A stretch of DNA of 64,000 bases from Mycobacterium sp. D16R12 (GTDB lineage: Bacteria; Actinomycetota; Actinomycetes; Mycobacteriales; Mycobacteriaceae). The position numbers and the translations under genes are program-made. A model generated the notes under the pieces. It did not search any database, was not told the origin of the DNA, and saw only the letters and a list, made by a program, of their open reading frames with translations. Location: assembly GCF_002013465.1 (NCBI RefSeq), contig NZ_MAFC01000002.1:310001-374000 (forward strand), read 5' to 3'. Below, in pieces: positions 1-8,762 of this stretch. The stretch's first letter is position 1; each line of letters opens with the position of its first letter.

Positions 1-292
1 CTTCCATACCGGCCAGGTTCTCGGCGAAGTCGGAATAGTTCGTCGCCGCGTAGTCGAGCGCCGTCGCGAATTTCCCGCACGCCTCGATGGCCGCCGGGGC
101 GGCGCTATCGGAGGTCGGGGCGGGTGCGGACACGACCGCAGGGCCCGGCGCCTGCACGGTCTGCTGGGCCGGTTGTTCCGCTTGATCTTGGCCATCTGGC
201 TCGGCATATGCCACGGGAAATGTTGCCAACCCCATGCCGATCGCCAGCAGCGACGGCACCGCCGCCTTCCGACAGAGATGTAATGGCCTCAT
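1..292 (-). CDS. Secreted mycobacterial protein of unknown function (3' part missing)
   Basis: The gene runs off the left edge; about 97 codons are visible. It starts at ATG 292 after a good ribosome site (GGAGAGGAATCG). The N-terminus is a classical signal peptide: basic MRPLHLCRK, a hydrophobic stretch, then cleavage near VAYA-EP at about residue 30. A Pro/Gln/Ala-rich linker follows, then a segment beginning EACGKFATALDYAATNYSDF. From memory this resembles small Cys-containing exported proteins common in mycobacteria, but I cannot name a function. It is transcribed away from the porin genes, with a 452-base gap between them. Confidence 0.75.
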   Translation of the reverse strand, partial: MRPLHLCRKAAVPSLLAIGMGLATFPVAYAEPDGQDQAEQPAQQTVQAPGPAVVSAPAPTSDSAAPAAIEACGKFATALDYAATNYSDFAENLAGME

Positions 293-744
293 CGATTCCT
301 CTCCAGATTCTCTGGTGCTGTTCGGCCGTGACCGTACCGGTAATTCCATACGGCGTCGCGTTACGACAGCACCAATACCTGATAGTGAGTTGCGGAATTG
401 TCACGAGTCTGAACGAACGTTGAACAACTAGTATATGAAGAGGAATTCGACTGACCGTTGAAAAGTGTGCTGGATACCCCTACCGGGTAGTCCCAAACCG
501 CCTTGCTCGGACGGTAGCGACACCAGTGGTTTTCGTCACAATCGCCGAGGCAGAGGGCTTTTCGCGTTTCAAATCATCGCGGTTGGAACGGTGTGTACCG
601 ACGTACGAAATGGATAGACATTGGGCGATAACTGTTGTCCGTCCATTCACCCTTTGGAAACACAGCACCCCCAACATTCGTCGGGACAGCTTCCTCACAG
701 AAGTCACACGGACATCACCAACAATTGAGAGGCGCTACCGCACC
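293..744. other. Divergent intergenic region without a supported gene
   Basis: These 452 bases separate a leftward secreted-protein gene from the rightward porin genes and should hold promoters for both. An open frame runs through it in phase with the first porin, but it lacks codon bias and an N-terminal signal, so I do not call it coding. There is a small perfect inverted repeat, CTACC-G-GGTAG, at 480-490. I see no convincing -35/-10 pair. The porin leader may be long, as is usual for abundant mycobacterial porins. Confidence 0.5.
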
Positions 745-1422
745 ATGCTGAAAAGTCTTATCACTCTGACTGCAGTCTGCGCGCTTGCTGCTTCGGCGCC
801 CCTCGCCTTGGCAGAACCCGGTGATGATCCGGCGCCCGTGCAGCCGGCGGCCGACGCACCGCCGCCCCCTCCTGGCGACCCTGGCTTCATGCCCTCGGCA
901 GACCCGGGTACCTTGCCCACTCCGGATGGCTGGATCCTCGCCGTCGCCGCCAAGGACGAGAGCATTCTGCCGGTGGCCCCATTGACCACCGCGCTGTCCT
1001 CACGCGAGTACATCGTCGGTGGCACGTTCATCGGTGGGGTGAAGGGTTCGGGTAAGACCAAGCTCGCCGGTGGAACACTGGAGGCCGGGTACCAGATCGG
1101 CTGCGGTATCACCGGTGGTCCCGTGGAGCTCATGGGTGGTGTCGGCATCTCCCCCTCGCTCAGCATGGCGGGCGTCCCCACGGCCAGCGCCAGCGTCATC
1201 GGCCAGATCAAGGTCGGCCTGAAACCCGGCACGGTGACCATCGTTCCGGTCAACAAGAAGACCTTCGAGGGCACCACCACCCGCACCACCATCACCGGTT
1301 TCCGTATCAAGATCGACGGCTGCGTCGGTCAGTCCTTCATCCGGTCATACGCCACCTTCACCAGCTCTACGGACAACACCGATGACGTGGTCACCTACAT
1401 GGGTATCACCAAGGCCGTCTGA
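745..1422 (+). CDS. MspA-family porin, first of a tandem pair
   Basis: A 225-residue exported protein. ATG 745 is chosen because it begins a clean signal peptide (MLKSLITLTAVCALAA, cleavage after ALA at about residue 22) and follows GAGAGG. A Pro/Ala/Asp-rich linker leads into the MspA-like core: TPDGW, LTTALSSREYIVGGTF, GGTLEAGYQIGCGI and a C-terminal CVGQSFIRSYA. Characterised MspA porins form octameric channels in the mycobacterial outer membrane for small hydrophilic solutes. This branch is divergent: it has two Cys (in QIGCGI and DGCVGQ) that could form a disulphide and a long acidic linker absent from MspA. Family membership is fairly sure; pore activity is inferred. Confidence 0.85.
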   Translation: MLKSLITLTAVCALAASAPLALAEPGDDPAPVQPAADAPPPPPGDPGFMPSADPGTLPTPDGWILAVAAKDESILPVAPLTTALSSREYIVGGTFIGGVKGSGKTKLAGGTLEAGYQIGCGITGGPVELMGGVGISPSLSMAGVPTASASVIGQIKVGLKPGTVTIVPVNKKTFEGTTTRTTITGFRIKIDGCVGQSFIRSYATFTSSTDNTDDVVTYMGITKAV

Positions 1423-1484
1423 CGTCGATGCCACACACGCTTACAGCCACCCCAATGCAAAAGACCACGAGAGGCCTCACTCCC

Positions 1485-2156
1485 ATGTTCAAGAGTCTCG
1501 TCACCCTGACCGCCGCGTGCGCGCTCGCCGCGTCGGCGCCGCTCGCTCTGGCGGACCCGGACGACCCACCACCCGCGCAGCCCGTGGCCGACGCCCCACC
1601 CCCGCCGCTCGACAATGGCGTGGTGGGCTCCGAGGACCCGGGCATCGTCAAGACCCCGGACGGCTGGGTCCTCACCGTCGGCGCCAAGGATGAGTCCCAG
1701 CTGCCCATCCCGCCGCTGACCACCGCCACCTCATCCCGCGAATACCTCGCCGGTGGCACGTTCACCGGCTCGGCGAAGGGCGGCGGCAGCACGAAGCTGT
1801 CCGGCGGCACCCTGGAAGCCGGCTACCAGATCGGTTGCGGCATCAGCCTGAACACCGTCAAGCTGAACGGCTCGATCAGCCTTACCGCCGGCCTCGGCAC
1901 CGCCGGCATCACCAGCGTCGGTATGCCCATTCAGGGCCAGATCGAGGTGCACCCTCAGCCCGGTGAGGTCATCAATGTCTCGGTCGACAAGAAGAAGTAC
2001 AAGGGCAGCGAAGCGCGCATCACCCTCAGGGACGTGCACATCAAGATCGACGGTTGCATCGGACAGTCGTTCCTGCGTTCGTACGCCGTGCTGACCAGCT
2101 CATCGAAGGACAACGACGATATCGTCGCCTACTACGGCGTCACCAAGACCGTCTAG
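1485..2156 (+). CDS. MspA-family porin, second of a tandem pair
   Basis: A 223-residue paralogue of the gene just upstream (62-base gap). It shares the start MFKSLVTLTAACALAASAPLALA, the linker and core motifs TPDGWVLTVGAKDES, GGTLEAGYQIGCGI and CIGQSFLRSYA. ATG 1485 starts the signal peptide; the open frame extends further upstream but that part is not protein-like. The two conserved Cys are again present. The divergence (DPDDPPPAQP linker, different central strands) shows an old duplication, not a recent one. It probably shares a transcript with its neighbours and may form hetero- or homo-oligomeric outer-membrane channels; function is inferred from family. Confidence 0.85.
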   Translation: MFKSLVTLTAACALAASAPLALADPDDPPPAQPVADAPPPPLDNGVVGSEDPGIVKTPDGWVLTVGAKDESQLPIPPLTTATSSREYLAGGTFTGSAKGGGSTKLSGGTLEAGYQIGCGISLNTVKLNGSISLTAGLGTAGITSVGMPIQGQIEVHPQPGEVINVSVDKKKYKGSEARITLRDVHIKIDGCIGQSFLRSYAVLTSSSKDNDDIVAYYGVTKTV

Positions 2157-2200
2157 CTAGACCGTCCGAACCACATTCAGTACACAGGAGAGACGCAGCC

Positions 2201-2923
2201 ATGAGGAACCCCGATCGTCCGTCCATCGTGAAGATCGGGGTGGCTGCGGCTCTTGCCGCCAGTGCGCTGCTCGCCTCGGCGGCCACCGCCGCCGGTGATC
2301 CCGGCCAGCCAGACCCGGCGCCGGCACCCGCGGCCGCACCCGCGCCTCCCGGTCCACCCGAACCACCGCCGGCATCGCAAATCGGCAACCCACTTGCCCT
2401 GTCCGGTACCGAGCAAGGTCTGGGCGGCATACCCAACAACCTCGCCATCGTGGGCAACCCCAACCTGATTGGCCAGAATCCGGTACCGGCGGCGCCAGCG
2501 GCGCCGGGCGCCGAAGCTCCCGTCGTCACCCCCAACACCAGGGCACTGAACAACCAATACCTGCTGCCGCAGAACCTCAAGCCCGCCGAGCCCGGCAAGG
2601 GCGAGATTTATGGGGTCAACCCCGGTGAAGAGAACGCCGACATCTCCGGCGGCGACTACCTGGGACGGCTCGTGCGCGGTGTTCAGGACGGCCAATGGCG
2701 CGGCGGCATCGTAGGGCGCGGAACCAAGGAATCGCTCAACCAGCCGTTGCCCGGCACCGCCCCACCTCCCGGCACACGCATCCCCGGCCTAGGTGACGAC
2801 TCGCAGGGGCCCGCACCCGATCAGTGGCACTGGACCCCGCCCGAGGCACCCGAGGGCACCCCTCCCGCGCCCGGGGCTCCTCCGGTGCCTGCAGCACCGC
2901 CCGTACCGGCACCTCCCGCGTAA
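2201..2923 (+). CDS. Exported proline-rich protein following the porin pair
   Basis: 240 residues, ATG 2201 after AGGAGAG. The signal peptide spans about residues 1-31 (basic MRNPDRPSIVK, hydrophobic AALAASALLASAATA). The mature protein opens with a Pro/Ala/Gly-rich stretch. The middle is more ordered (IGNPLALSGTEQGLGGIPNNLAIVGNPNLIGQNP, then NNQYLLPQN, GEIYGVNPGEENADI), and it ends in a Pro-rich tail. No catalytic motif is visible. It lies 44 bases behind the second porin on the same strand, so it may be a periplasmic or wall-spanning partner of those porins; that role is inference. Its stop codon abuts the convergent metI stop with no intergenic space. Confidence 0.75.
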   Translation: MRNPDRPSIVKIGVAAALAASALLASAATAAGDPGQPDPAPAPAAAPAPPGPPEPPPASQIGNPLALSGTEQGLGGIPNNLAIVGNPNLIGQNPVPAAPAAPGAEAPVVTPNTRALNNQYLLPQNLKPAEPGKGEIYGVNPGEENADISGGDYLGRLVRGVQDGQWRGGIVGRGTKESLNQPLPGTAPPPGTRIPGLGDDSQGPAPDQWHWTPPEAPEGTPPAPGAPPVPAAPPVPAPPA

Positions 2924-3586
2924 CTATCGCCGAAGCGCCTTGCGCGCCAGATAGTTTCCCAGGAACTGTGCAGCCTGCACCAGCACAATGATGATGACGG
3001 TCGAGACGATGGTCACCTGCCAATTGAAACGCTGATACCCCTGCACAATCGCGAAATCACCAAGCCCGCCACCGCCGACCAATCCCGCCATCGCGGACAT
3101 GTCGACTATCCCGATCAACACAAAGGTGTAGCCGAGAATCAAGGGCCCCAACGCTTCCGGTACCAGTAACGTCAGGATGATCCGCAGCGGACCGGCACCG
3201 ACGGCGCGCGCCGCCTCGATAACTCCGGGGTCGATGGTCACCAGATTCTGTTCGACGATGCGGGCGATCGCGAATGAGGCCGCGACGATCATCACGAACA
3301 CCACTGCGGTGGTGCCGATGGTCGTCCCCACCACCCCGAGCGTGATCGGCCCGAGGGCAGCGATCAGCACCACGAACGGTATGGGCCGGACGATGTTGAC
3401 CACCACATTGACGAGCGTGTGCAACACCCGGTTCTGCAGCAGCCCACCGGATCTGCTGGTGTACAACAACACTCCCAACCCCAGGCCGATGAAGCCACCC
3501 ACCACCAGGGTGATCGACACCATGTACAGGGTGTCGCCGAAGGCCTCGAACAATTGCGGTCGCAGCCGCTCCCAATTTGTCGTCAT
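2924..3586 (-). CDS. metI: Methionine ABC transporter permease MetI
   Basis: 220 residues, the usual MetI length, with five or six membrane segments. The cytoplasmic EAA loop (EAARAVGAGPLRIILTLLVPEALGPLI, about residues 125-150) contacts the ATPase. MetI forms the channel of the MetNIQ importer for L-methionine (and often D-Met or Met derivatives). The start codon at 3586 overlaps the metN stop by four bases (ATGA), so translation is coupled. It is the last gene of the metQ-metN-metI operon. Confidence 0.93.
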   Translation of the reverse strand: MTTNWERLRPQLFEAFGDTLYMVSITLVVGGFIGLGLGVLLYTSRSGGLLQNRVLHTLVNVVVNIVRPIPFVVLIAALGPITLGVVGTTIGTTAVVFVMIVAASFAIARIVEQNLVTIDPGVIEAARAVGAGPLRIILTLLVPEALGPLILGYTFVLIGIVDMSAMAGLVGGGGLGDFAIVQGYQRFNWQVTIVSTVIIIVLVQAAQFLGNYLARKALRR

Positions 3587-4626
3587 CGCCTCACCGACTG
3601 GATGGTTGTCACTGCCGAAAGATCCGAAATAATTCGCGTCACTTGATCATCAGGCCCATCGAGTTCGAGCGTGAGATTGCCGAAGGAGCGCGACTGCAGC
3701 GTGGTGATACCGCCGTACACCACCTCGAAGCGCACCCCGAGCTCGGTGGCACGGGCCAGTGCCGGGCCTATCTGCACACCCTCACTGATCTCGACCGAGA
3801 CGATGCTCCCCTTGTGCCGCTGGGCTATTCGCGCGACGTCTGCCGCACTGGGGGTGTTCTGCAGGACAGTGCCGACGAAGCGCTTGCCCGCCTCGCTCTG
3901 CGGCGTGGAGAACACATCGAACACGGTTCCCGTCTCGACAACCTTGCCGTCCGCGAGAACCGCGACACGATCGGCGACGGTACGCACCACATCCATCTCA
4001 TGGGTGATCACCACGATGGTCACCCCCAACTCGTCGTTGACCGCGCGCAGCAACTGCAGGACATCGCCGGTGGTCTCGGGGTCCAGGGCACTGGTGGCCT
4101 CGTCGGCCAACAGAATCGACGGTGACGTCGCGAGGGCCCGCGCGATGCCGACACGTTGCTTCTGCCCACCGGAGAGCTGATCCGGATAGCTCTTGGCCTT
4201 ATCACCGAGTCCGACGAACTCCAGCAGTTCGGCGACCCGTGCGTTGCGCTTCTCGGCGGTCCATCCGGCCACCCGCAACGGATATGCGATGTTTCCCGCG
4301 ACGGTTCGGGACCGGAAGAGATTGAACTGCTGGAAGATCATGCCGATATCGGTGCGCAGACGCCGCAGTTCACGCTCCCCCAGCGCGCTCACCTCGGCTC
4401 CGTCCACAACGACGCGACCAGAGCTGGGCCTTTCCAGCCCGTTGATGAGACGTACCAGCGTGCTCTTGCCGGCGCCCGAGTAGCCGATCATGGCGAACAC
4501 CTCACCCGCGGCGATATCGAGCGACACCTCATCGACGGCGGTCACGGTTTTCTTGCCCACCCGAAAGGTCTTGCTGACGTTCTCGAATCGGATGAGCGGA
4601 GTCGCGGCGGTCATTTCCGTCGTCAT
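3583..4626 (-). CDS. metN: Methionine ABC transporter ATP-binding protein MetN
   Basis: 347 residues. The ABC domain shows Walker A GYSGAGKST, signature LSGGQKQR and Walker B ILLADEATSALD, followed by a C-terminal NIL/ACT-like domain (about residues 270-345) that in E. coli MetN binds methionine and inhibits transport. It powers the MetI channel. Start ATG 4626 overlaps the metQ stop as ATGA; an alternative in-frame ATG lies at 4614. The intact NIL domain suggests feedback inhibition by cytoplasmic methionine. Confidence 0.95.
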   Translation of the reverse strand: MTTEMTAATPLIRFENVSKTFRVGKKTVTAVDEVSLDIAAGEVFAMIGYSGAGKSTLVRLINGLERPSSGRVVVDGAEVSALGERELRRLRTDIGMIFQQFNLFRSRTVAGNIAYPLRVAGWTAEKRNARVAELLEFVGLGDKAKSYPDQLSGGQKQRVGIARALATSPSILLADEATSALDPETTGDVLQLLRAVNDELGVTIVVITHEMDVVRTVADRVAVLADGKVVETGTVFDVFSTPQSEAGKRFVGTVLQNTPSAADVARIAQRHKGSIVSVEISEGVQIGPALARATELGVRFEVVYGGITTLQSRSFGNLTLELDGPDDQVTRIISDLSAVTTIQSVRR

Positions 4627-5489
4627 TTTTCGCTGCGGATCTGCTGCTCGATCCTCGCCAGGATCGACGCGCAGTCCGCACCACTCTTGGTCACCGTCAA
4701 TTGAGTTCCCTTGCTCTCCTTGGCATATGCCTCGGTGACGGCCGGGGAATGGAAGACCTCGATGAGTTTCTGGTACGTCGGGTTGTCCTTCTCTTCGGCG
4801 CGCGCGACGATGACGTTGATGTACGGCTCGGCACCGGGGCTCGCCGGATCATCGGCGTAGAGCGCACTCTTGGGGTCGATGTTCGACTGCGCCAGATACG
4901 TGTTGTTGATGACGGCCCCATCGATCGACCTGAGGGACAGCGCTGTCTGCGCCGCGTCCACCAGCGTCACCGTGACCCTGGAAGCGCCCTTGTCGATGTC
5001 GGCGGCACTCGGAGTTGCCCGCCCGCCCTTGAGAGTGATGAGCCCGGCGGCCTTCAACACGAACAGCGCGCGTGCCTGATTGGGCGGATCGTTGGGGATG
5101 GCGATCTGCCCATCTTGTGGGACGTCCGCGAGGGTCTTGTGCTTCTGCGAATAGAGACCCAGCGGCACGATGTAGGTGGCGCCGACCGGAGCCAGTGTTG
5201 CGTTATCGGCGACATTGTATTCGGCCAGAAAACGTAGATGCTGAAACAGATTCACATCGATCTGCTTTTGGGTGAGTGCCACATTCGGCTGGCTGTAGTC
5301 GGTGAAATTAGTGGTGACGAGCTTGATTCCCGCCTTCCCTGCCTCATCGACGAATACGTCCCAGGACTCCTTACCGGCCTCTGACGTGCCGATACGAACG
5401 ATGTTTCCGCCTTGACCATCGCCTCCGGAACACCCGACGCTCCCCATGGCTATCGCGAATGCGGCGAGAGCAATGGCAATGCGTTTCAT
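4623..5489 (-). CDS. metQ: Methionine-binding lipoprotein MetQ
   Basis: 288 residues. ATG 5489 is chosen over an upstream in-frame ATG because it follows GGAAGG and begins a lipoprotein signal (MKRIAIALAAFAIAMGS) with lipobox SVGC at residues 17-20. The mature NLPA-family domain has NFTDYSQPNVALTQKQIDVNLFQH, VPLGLYSQKHK, IPNDPPNQARALFVLKAAG and NNTYL. It captures methionine outside the membrane and delivers it to MetNI. First gene of the operon; a perfect inverted repeat 27 bases before the start is a likely operator. Confidence 0.95.
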   Translation of the reverse strand: MKRIAIALAAFAIAMGSVGCSGGDGQGGNIVRIGTSEAGKESWDVFVDEAGKAGIKLVTTNFTDYSQPNVALTQKQIDVNLFQHLRFLAEYNVADNATLAPVGATYIVPLGLYSQKHKTLADVPQDGQIAIPNDPPNQARALFVLKAAGLITLKGGRATPSAADIDKGASRVTVTLVDAAQTALSLRSIDGAVINNTYLAQSNIDPKSALYADDPASPGAEPYINVIVARAEEKDNPTYQKLIEVFHSPAVTEAYAKESKGTQLTVTKSGADCASILARIEQQIRSEK

Positions 5490-5515
5490 GTCTACCTTCC
5501 AAAATTCAGTGTGAT

Positions 5516-5534
5516 CACAATGATTGACATTGTG
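5516..5534 (-). promoter_or_regulatory. Perfect inverted repeat upstream of metQ, candidate operator
   Basis: CACAATG-ATTGA-CATTGTG: 7-base arms with a 5-base centre, ending 27 bases before the metQ ATG. It is AT-rich in a GC-rich genome and overlaps a second short palindrome (GTGATCAC, 5511-5518). A dimeric repressor controlling the methionine importer is plausible. No SAM riboswitch core was recognised in this leader. Confidence 0.5.
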
Positions 5535-5643
5535 GAATTTCTGAAGGCTCAGCAAATTTCTTAGTGGCCCCAGAACGGCGCCACAGTATCAGAATGGAAA
5601 GCGCAATGCGCTCTACGCGAAGAGGGAAATGAGTCGACGGGGC

Positions 5644-6414
5644 CTAGGACGGCGCGGGCGCCGGGGCCGTCGCCGAGACAGGCACTGCGGGCAGCTCGGG
5701 ACCACCATTGCCTGGGCCGGCGGCAGGAATTTGAGCTACCAGCTGCGACTGCATCTGCGCCGATATCGCCGACCAGGACATGGCCGCGGGCTTTCCGCCC
5801 CACCGCAGTGAGTAGATGCCCACCAGCAGAGCCTGGCCCGGCTGGGTGATGGTGTACACCGGACCGCCCGAATCACCGTGTTGCCCACCGATATCGGTCA
5901 TGGTGAACCAACCGTTGTTGATCGCGTCGACCTTGCCACACGTCTCGCCGGACACCGATCCCATCAGGCACACCGGCAGCCCCGGCTCGGGCCCGGCGTT
6001 CTGCGCCATGCGCAGCGCAAGCCCATTGGGCAGGGTGCTGCTCAACTCCACACCGGGCGCGAACGAGATGCCCTCGTAGTCCGAGACAACGTCTCCCGGG
6101 CCGATCGCGCCGCCGGTGGGCAGGTTGCGGCTCATCAGCAGCACCTCGCCGATACGGTTCCCGCCCAGGTCGGTAACCGATCCGGTGGCATTGCAATGGC
6201 CCGCCGTCAGACCGATTCGAGATGCCGGATCGACGTAGCCAAGAGTGCAACGGCTGTCCCCCTGGACAATCGACATGCCCGGGAAAGCGACAATCTTCGG
6301 AGGAGTTTCAGAGGCTGGATCGGCGGCCGAAAGCGCAGGTGAAGCAACAAGTATGCCGGCGACCGCGGCGACCGCGGACACACCACATGCCAGAGCTCTA
6401 CTCACGTTTTTCAC
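5644..6414 (-). CDS. Secreted trypsin-like serine protease (Rv1815-like)
   Basis: 256 residues from GTG 6414, which follows GAGGG with 9-base spacing; an in-frame ATG at 6450 is possible but lies before the SD. The signal peptide ends near SPALSA-ADP. The chymotrypsin-fold triad is visible: His in LTAGHC, probable Asp in SDYEGISF, Ser in GQHGDSGGPV. Four Cys could pair (RCTLGY with GHC; PVCLMG with ETCGK). A Pro/Ala tail follows residue 230. The framework (FPGM, CTLGYVDP, CGKVDAINNGWFTM, GDSGGPVY, WGG.PAA.SW) matches my memory of M. tuberculosis Rv1815. The substrate is unknown. Confidence 0.85.
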   Translation of the reverse strand: MKNVSRALACGVSAVAAVAGILVASPALSAADPASETPPKIVAFPGMSIVQGDSRCTLGYVDPASRIGLTAGHCNATGSVTDLGGNRIGEVLLMSRNLPTGGAIGPGDVVSDYEGISFAPGVELSSTLPNGLALRMAQNAGPEPGLPVCLMGSVSGETCGKVDAINNGWFTMTDIGGQHGDSGGPVYTITQPGQALLVGIYSLRWGGKPAAMSWSAISAQMQSQLVAQIPAAGPGNGGPELPAVPVSATAPAPAPS

Positions 6415-6539
6415 AACAACCAGCCCTCGGTTGACAATCCCGCCCTGCAAACGAGCATGGCGCCGGATTGCTGGAGTGTCAATTTCATCGCCAGCAACGC
6501 CGCCGTGTCGCGAGCCTCCCCGGGGTAGCGCTCAGCCTC

Positions 6540-6545
6540 TACGAT
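6540..6545 (+). promoter_or_regulatory. Probable -10 hexamer (TACGAT) of a near-leaderless lprG transcript
   Basis: TACGAT ends seven bases before the lprG ATG, and no Shine-Dalgarno sequence is visible. Mycobacterial leaderless promoters place TANNNT at about -12 to -7. The spacing is one base longer than ideal. Confidence 0.5.
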
Positions 6546-6552
6546 CGAACGC

Positions 6553-7227
6553 ATGCGCAACCGCATCCGCCTCGCCCTTATCCCTGTCGCAGTCGCCGCC
6601 ATTACCCTGGCCGGCTGCTCCAAAACCGAGAAGGCCGACGTCAACTTGCCCGAGGCCGCCACACTCCTGAGTGAGTCGGCAGCCACCACCAAGACACAGA
6701 CGAGCACTCACCTCGTACTCAAGGTCACCGGCGACAAGCCGACGATCAAGCTCTCCGAGCTCACCGGCGATCTGACCACCACCCCCGCCCTGGCCGCCAA
6801 GGGCACCGCCAAGACCGGTGGACTGGAGCTGCCCTTCGTGGTGGTCGACGGCGAGCTGTTCGCCCAGCTCGGCAGCGCTTACACCAGCATGGGCCCCGTC
6901 AAGGATGTCTACGACGTCGGAATCATTCTGGATCCCAACAAGGGGTTGGCCAACCTGCTCTCGAACTTCACGGGCGCGAAGTCCGAGAAGACCGAGACCG
7001 TCGACGGTGTCGATTCGGTTCTGGTCACCGGGACCGTGAACAAGGACGCCATCAACACCTTCGCCGGCTCCAAGCTCACCTCGGACATCCCCGGGAAGGC
7101 CTGGATCGCCAAGGACGGCACTCACACGCTGAGCAAGATCAGCGTCGATACGTCGCCGGGCAACACCATTGAGATGTCGTTGTCCGATTGGGGCAAGCCG
7201 GTCACGGTCGACAAGCCCGCCTCGTGA
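6553..7227 (+). CDS. lprG: Lipoprotein LprG, triacylglycerol/lipoglycan carrier
   Basis: 224 residues with a lipoprotein signal and lipobox LAGC (Cys at about 22), then the LppX/LprAFG fold ([69 protein letters not shown]). In M. tuberculosis LprG binds triacylated lipids in a hydrophobic pocket and works with the P55 exporter and in lipoarabinomannan surface display. The downstream MFS gene starts inside the lprG stop (GTGA), the conserved lprG-p55 operon. Confidence 0.95.
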   Translation: MRNRIRLALIPVAVAAITLAGCSKTEKADVNLPEAATLLSESAATTKTQTSTHLVLKVTGDKPTIKLSELTGDLTTTPALAAKGTAKTGGLELPFVVVDGELFAQLGSAYTSMGPVKDVYDVGIILDPNKGLANLLSNFTGAKSEKTETVDGVDSVLVTGTVNKDAINTFAGSKLTSDIPGKAWIAKDGTHTLSKISVDTSPGNTIEMSLSDWGKPVTVDKPAS

Positions 7228-8762
7228 TCGATACAGCCCCGGAGACAACCCGCCCGCTGCGGCATCGCGGCGTCGCGATCGGCGCCGGAAGTCTGGCGGT
7301 GTTGTTGGGCGCCCTCGACACCTATGTCGTGGTCAGCGTCATCACCGACATCATGCGCGACGTCGGCATTGCACTGAACAACATTCAGCAGGTCACCCCG
7401 ATCGTCACCGGGTACCTGCTGGGCTACATCGCCGCCATGCCCCTCCTGGGACAGGCCTCCGACCGATTCGGTCGCCGGCGGATCCTGCAGCTGGCGCTCG
7501 TGGGCTTCGCGATCGGTTCTGTTGTCACCGCGATGTCGACCGATCTCACGACGTTGGTGACGGGCCGGGTCATCCAGGGTGTCGCGAGCGGTGCGCTGCT
7601 GCCCGTCACCCTGGCCCTGGGTGCCGATCTCTGGGCGCAACGCGATCGCGCGACGGTTCTCGGTGGTATCGGTGCCGCGCAAGAACTGGGCAGCGTCCTG
7701 GGCCCGCTATACGGCGTCTTGTGTGTGTGGCTGTTCGGCTCCTGGACCGCCATCTTCTGGGTCAACGTGCCGCTGGCGATCATCGCCATCGTGTTGGTTC
7801 AGTTCAGTGTCCCCGCGCACCAGCATGACGCGAACCGCCCGAAGGTCGACGTCGTCGGGGGTGCGCTGCTGGCCGTGGCGTTGGGCCTGCTGGTCGTCGG
7901 CTTGTACAGCCCCGATCCCAAGGTCTCCGCACTACCGGACTGGGCCCTGCCGGTCCTGACCGGATCCGCGGTCGCATTCCTGACGTTCATCCTCTGGGAG
8001 TCGCGCGCCAAGACCCGGTTGATCAGCCCCGAAGGGGTTCGATTCGGCCCCTTCTTCGCGGCGCTGGCCGCATCGCTGGCTGCCGGATCCGCACTCATGG
8101 TGACACTCGTGAACATCGAGCTGCTGGGGCAGGGTGTGCTGCAGATGGACAAGGCCAACGCCGTGTTCCTGCTGTCGCGGTTCCTTGTCGCACTGCCGAT
8201 CGGCGCTGTGATCGGCGGCTGGCTGGCCACCCGATTCGGTGACCGGATCATTGCGGTGGCCGGCATGCTCATCGCCGCCTTCGGGTATTACCTGATCTCG
8301 GGCTGGCCGGTCGATGTATTGGCGGCCGTGCACAACTTCGGGTTCTTCACGCTGCCCCGGCTGGACACGGACCTGGTGGTCGCCGGTGTGGGTCTGGGCC
8401 TGGTAATCGGCCCGCTCTCCTCCGCCGCGCTACGCGTGGTGCCCGCCGTACAGCACGGCATCGCGTCGGCACTGGTGGTGGTGGCGCGGATGACGGGCAT
8501 GCTGATCGGGATGGCCGCCCTCGGCGGCTGGGGCATTCACCGCTTCTACCAGAACTTCGACGCACTGGCCGCCAAGGAGCCCAAGCCGGAAGGAAAGCCG
8601 AATCTCCTTGTGCTACAGCAGCAGCTCCTGGACCGGTCCGTTCACGCCTACAGCCAGATGTACAGCGAGATGTTCGCGATCACGGCAGTCGTCTGCGTGA
8701 TCGGTGCGATCATCGCGATATTCCTTGGCTCACAACGCAAGTCGGGGGACGAGGCTCAGTAG
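7224..8762 (+). CDS. P55 MFS lipid/drug exporter
   Basis: 512 residues, close to the M. tuberculosis homologue (Rv1410c, 518). GTG 7224 overlaps the lprG stop and gives translational coupling. It is a 14-helix DHA2-type MFS protein with motif [13 protein letters not shown], an early [15 protein letters not shown] segment and a large periplasmic loop near the C-terminus ([18 protein letters not shown]), typical of P55. It exports triacylglycerides together with LprG and contributes to drug tolerance. Its last 33 bases overlap the convergent ribD gene, with no room for an intergenic terminator. Confidence 0.93.
   Translation: MIDTAPETTRPLRHRGVAIGAGSLAVLLGALDTYVVVSVITDIMRDVGIALNNIQQVTPIVTGYLLGYIAAMPLLGQASDRFGRRRILQLALVGFAIGSVVTAMSTDLTTLVTGRVIQGVASGALLPVTLALGADLWAQRDRATVLGGIGAAQELGSVLGPLYGVLCVWLFGSWTAIFWVNVPLAIIAIVLVQFSVPAHQHDANRPKVDVVGGALLAVALGLLVVGLYSPDPKVSALPDWALPVLTGSAVAFLTFILWESRAKTRLISPEGVRFGPFFAALAASLAAGSALMVTLVNIELLGQGVLQMDKANAVFLLSRFLVALPIGAVIGGWLATRFGDRIIAVAGMLIAAFGYYLISGWPVDVLAAVHNFGFFTLPRLDTDLVVAGVGLGLVIGPLSSAALRVVPAVQHGIASALVVVARMTGMLIGMAALGGWGIHRFYQNFDALAAKEPKPEGKPNLLVLQQQLLDRSVHAYSQMYSEMFAITAVVCVIGAIIAIFLGSQRKSGDEAQ

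Noticed and set aside
526..744. 73-residue N-terminal extension of the first porin
   Set aside because: The added sequence has no porin or signal features, while ATG 745 begins a clean signal peptide and matches the second porin start.
5511..5518. CRP-type site GTGATCAC upstream of metQ
   Set aside because: Only eight bases of symmetry without the spaced half-site pattern; probably coincidental overlap with the larger inverted repeat.
5490..5643. SAM riboswitch upstream of metQ (also looked for before metK)
   Set aside because: No SAM-I/II/IV core or pseudoknot elements could be recognised; only the inverted repeat is supported.
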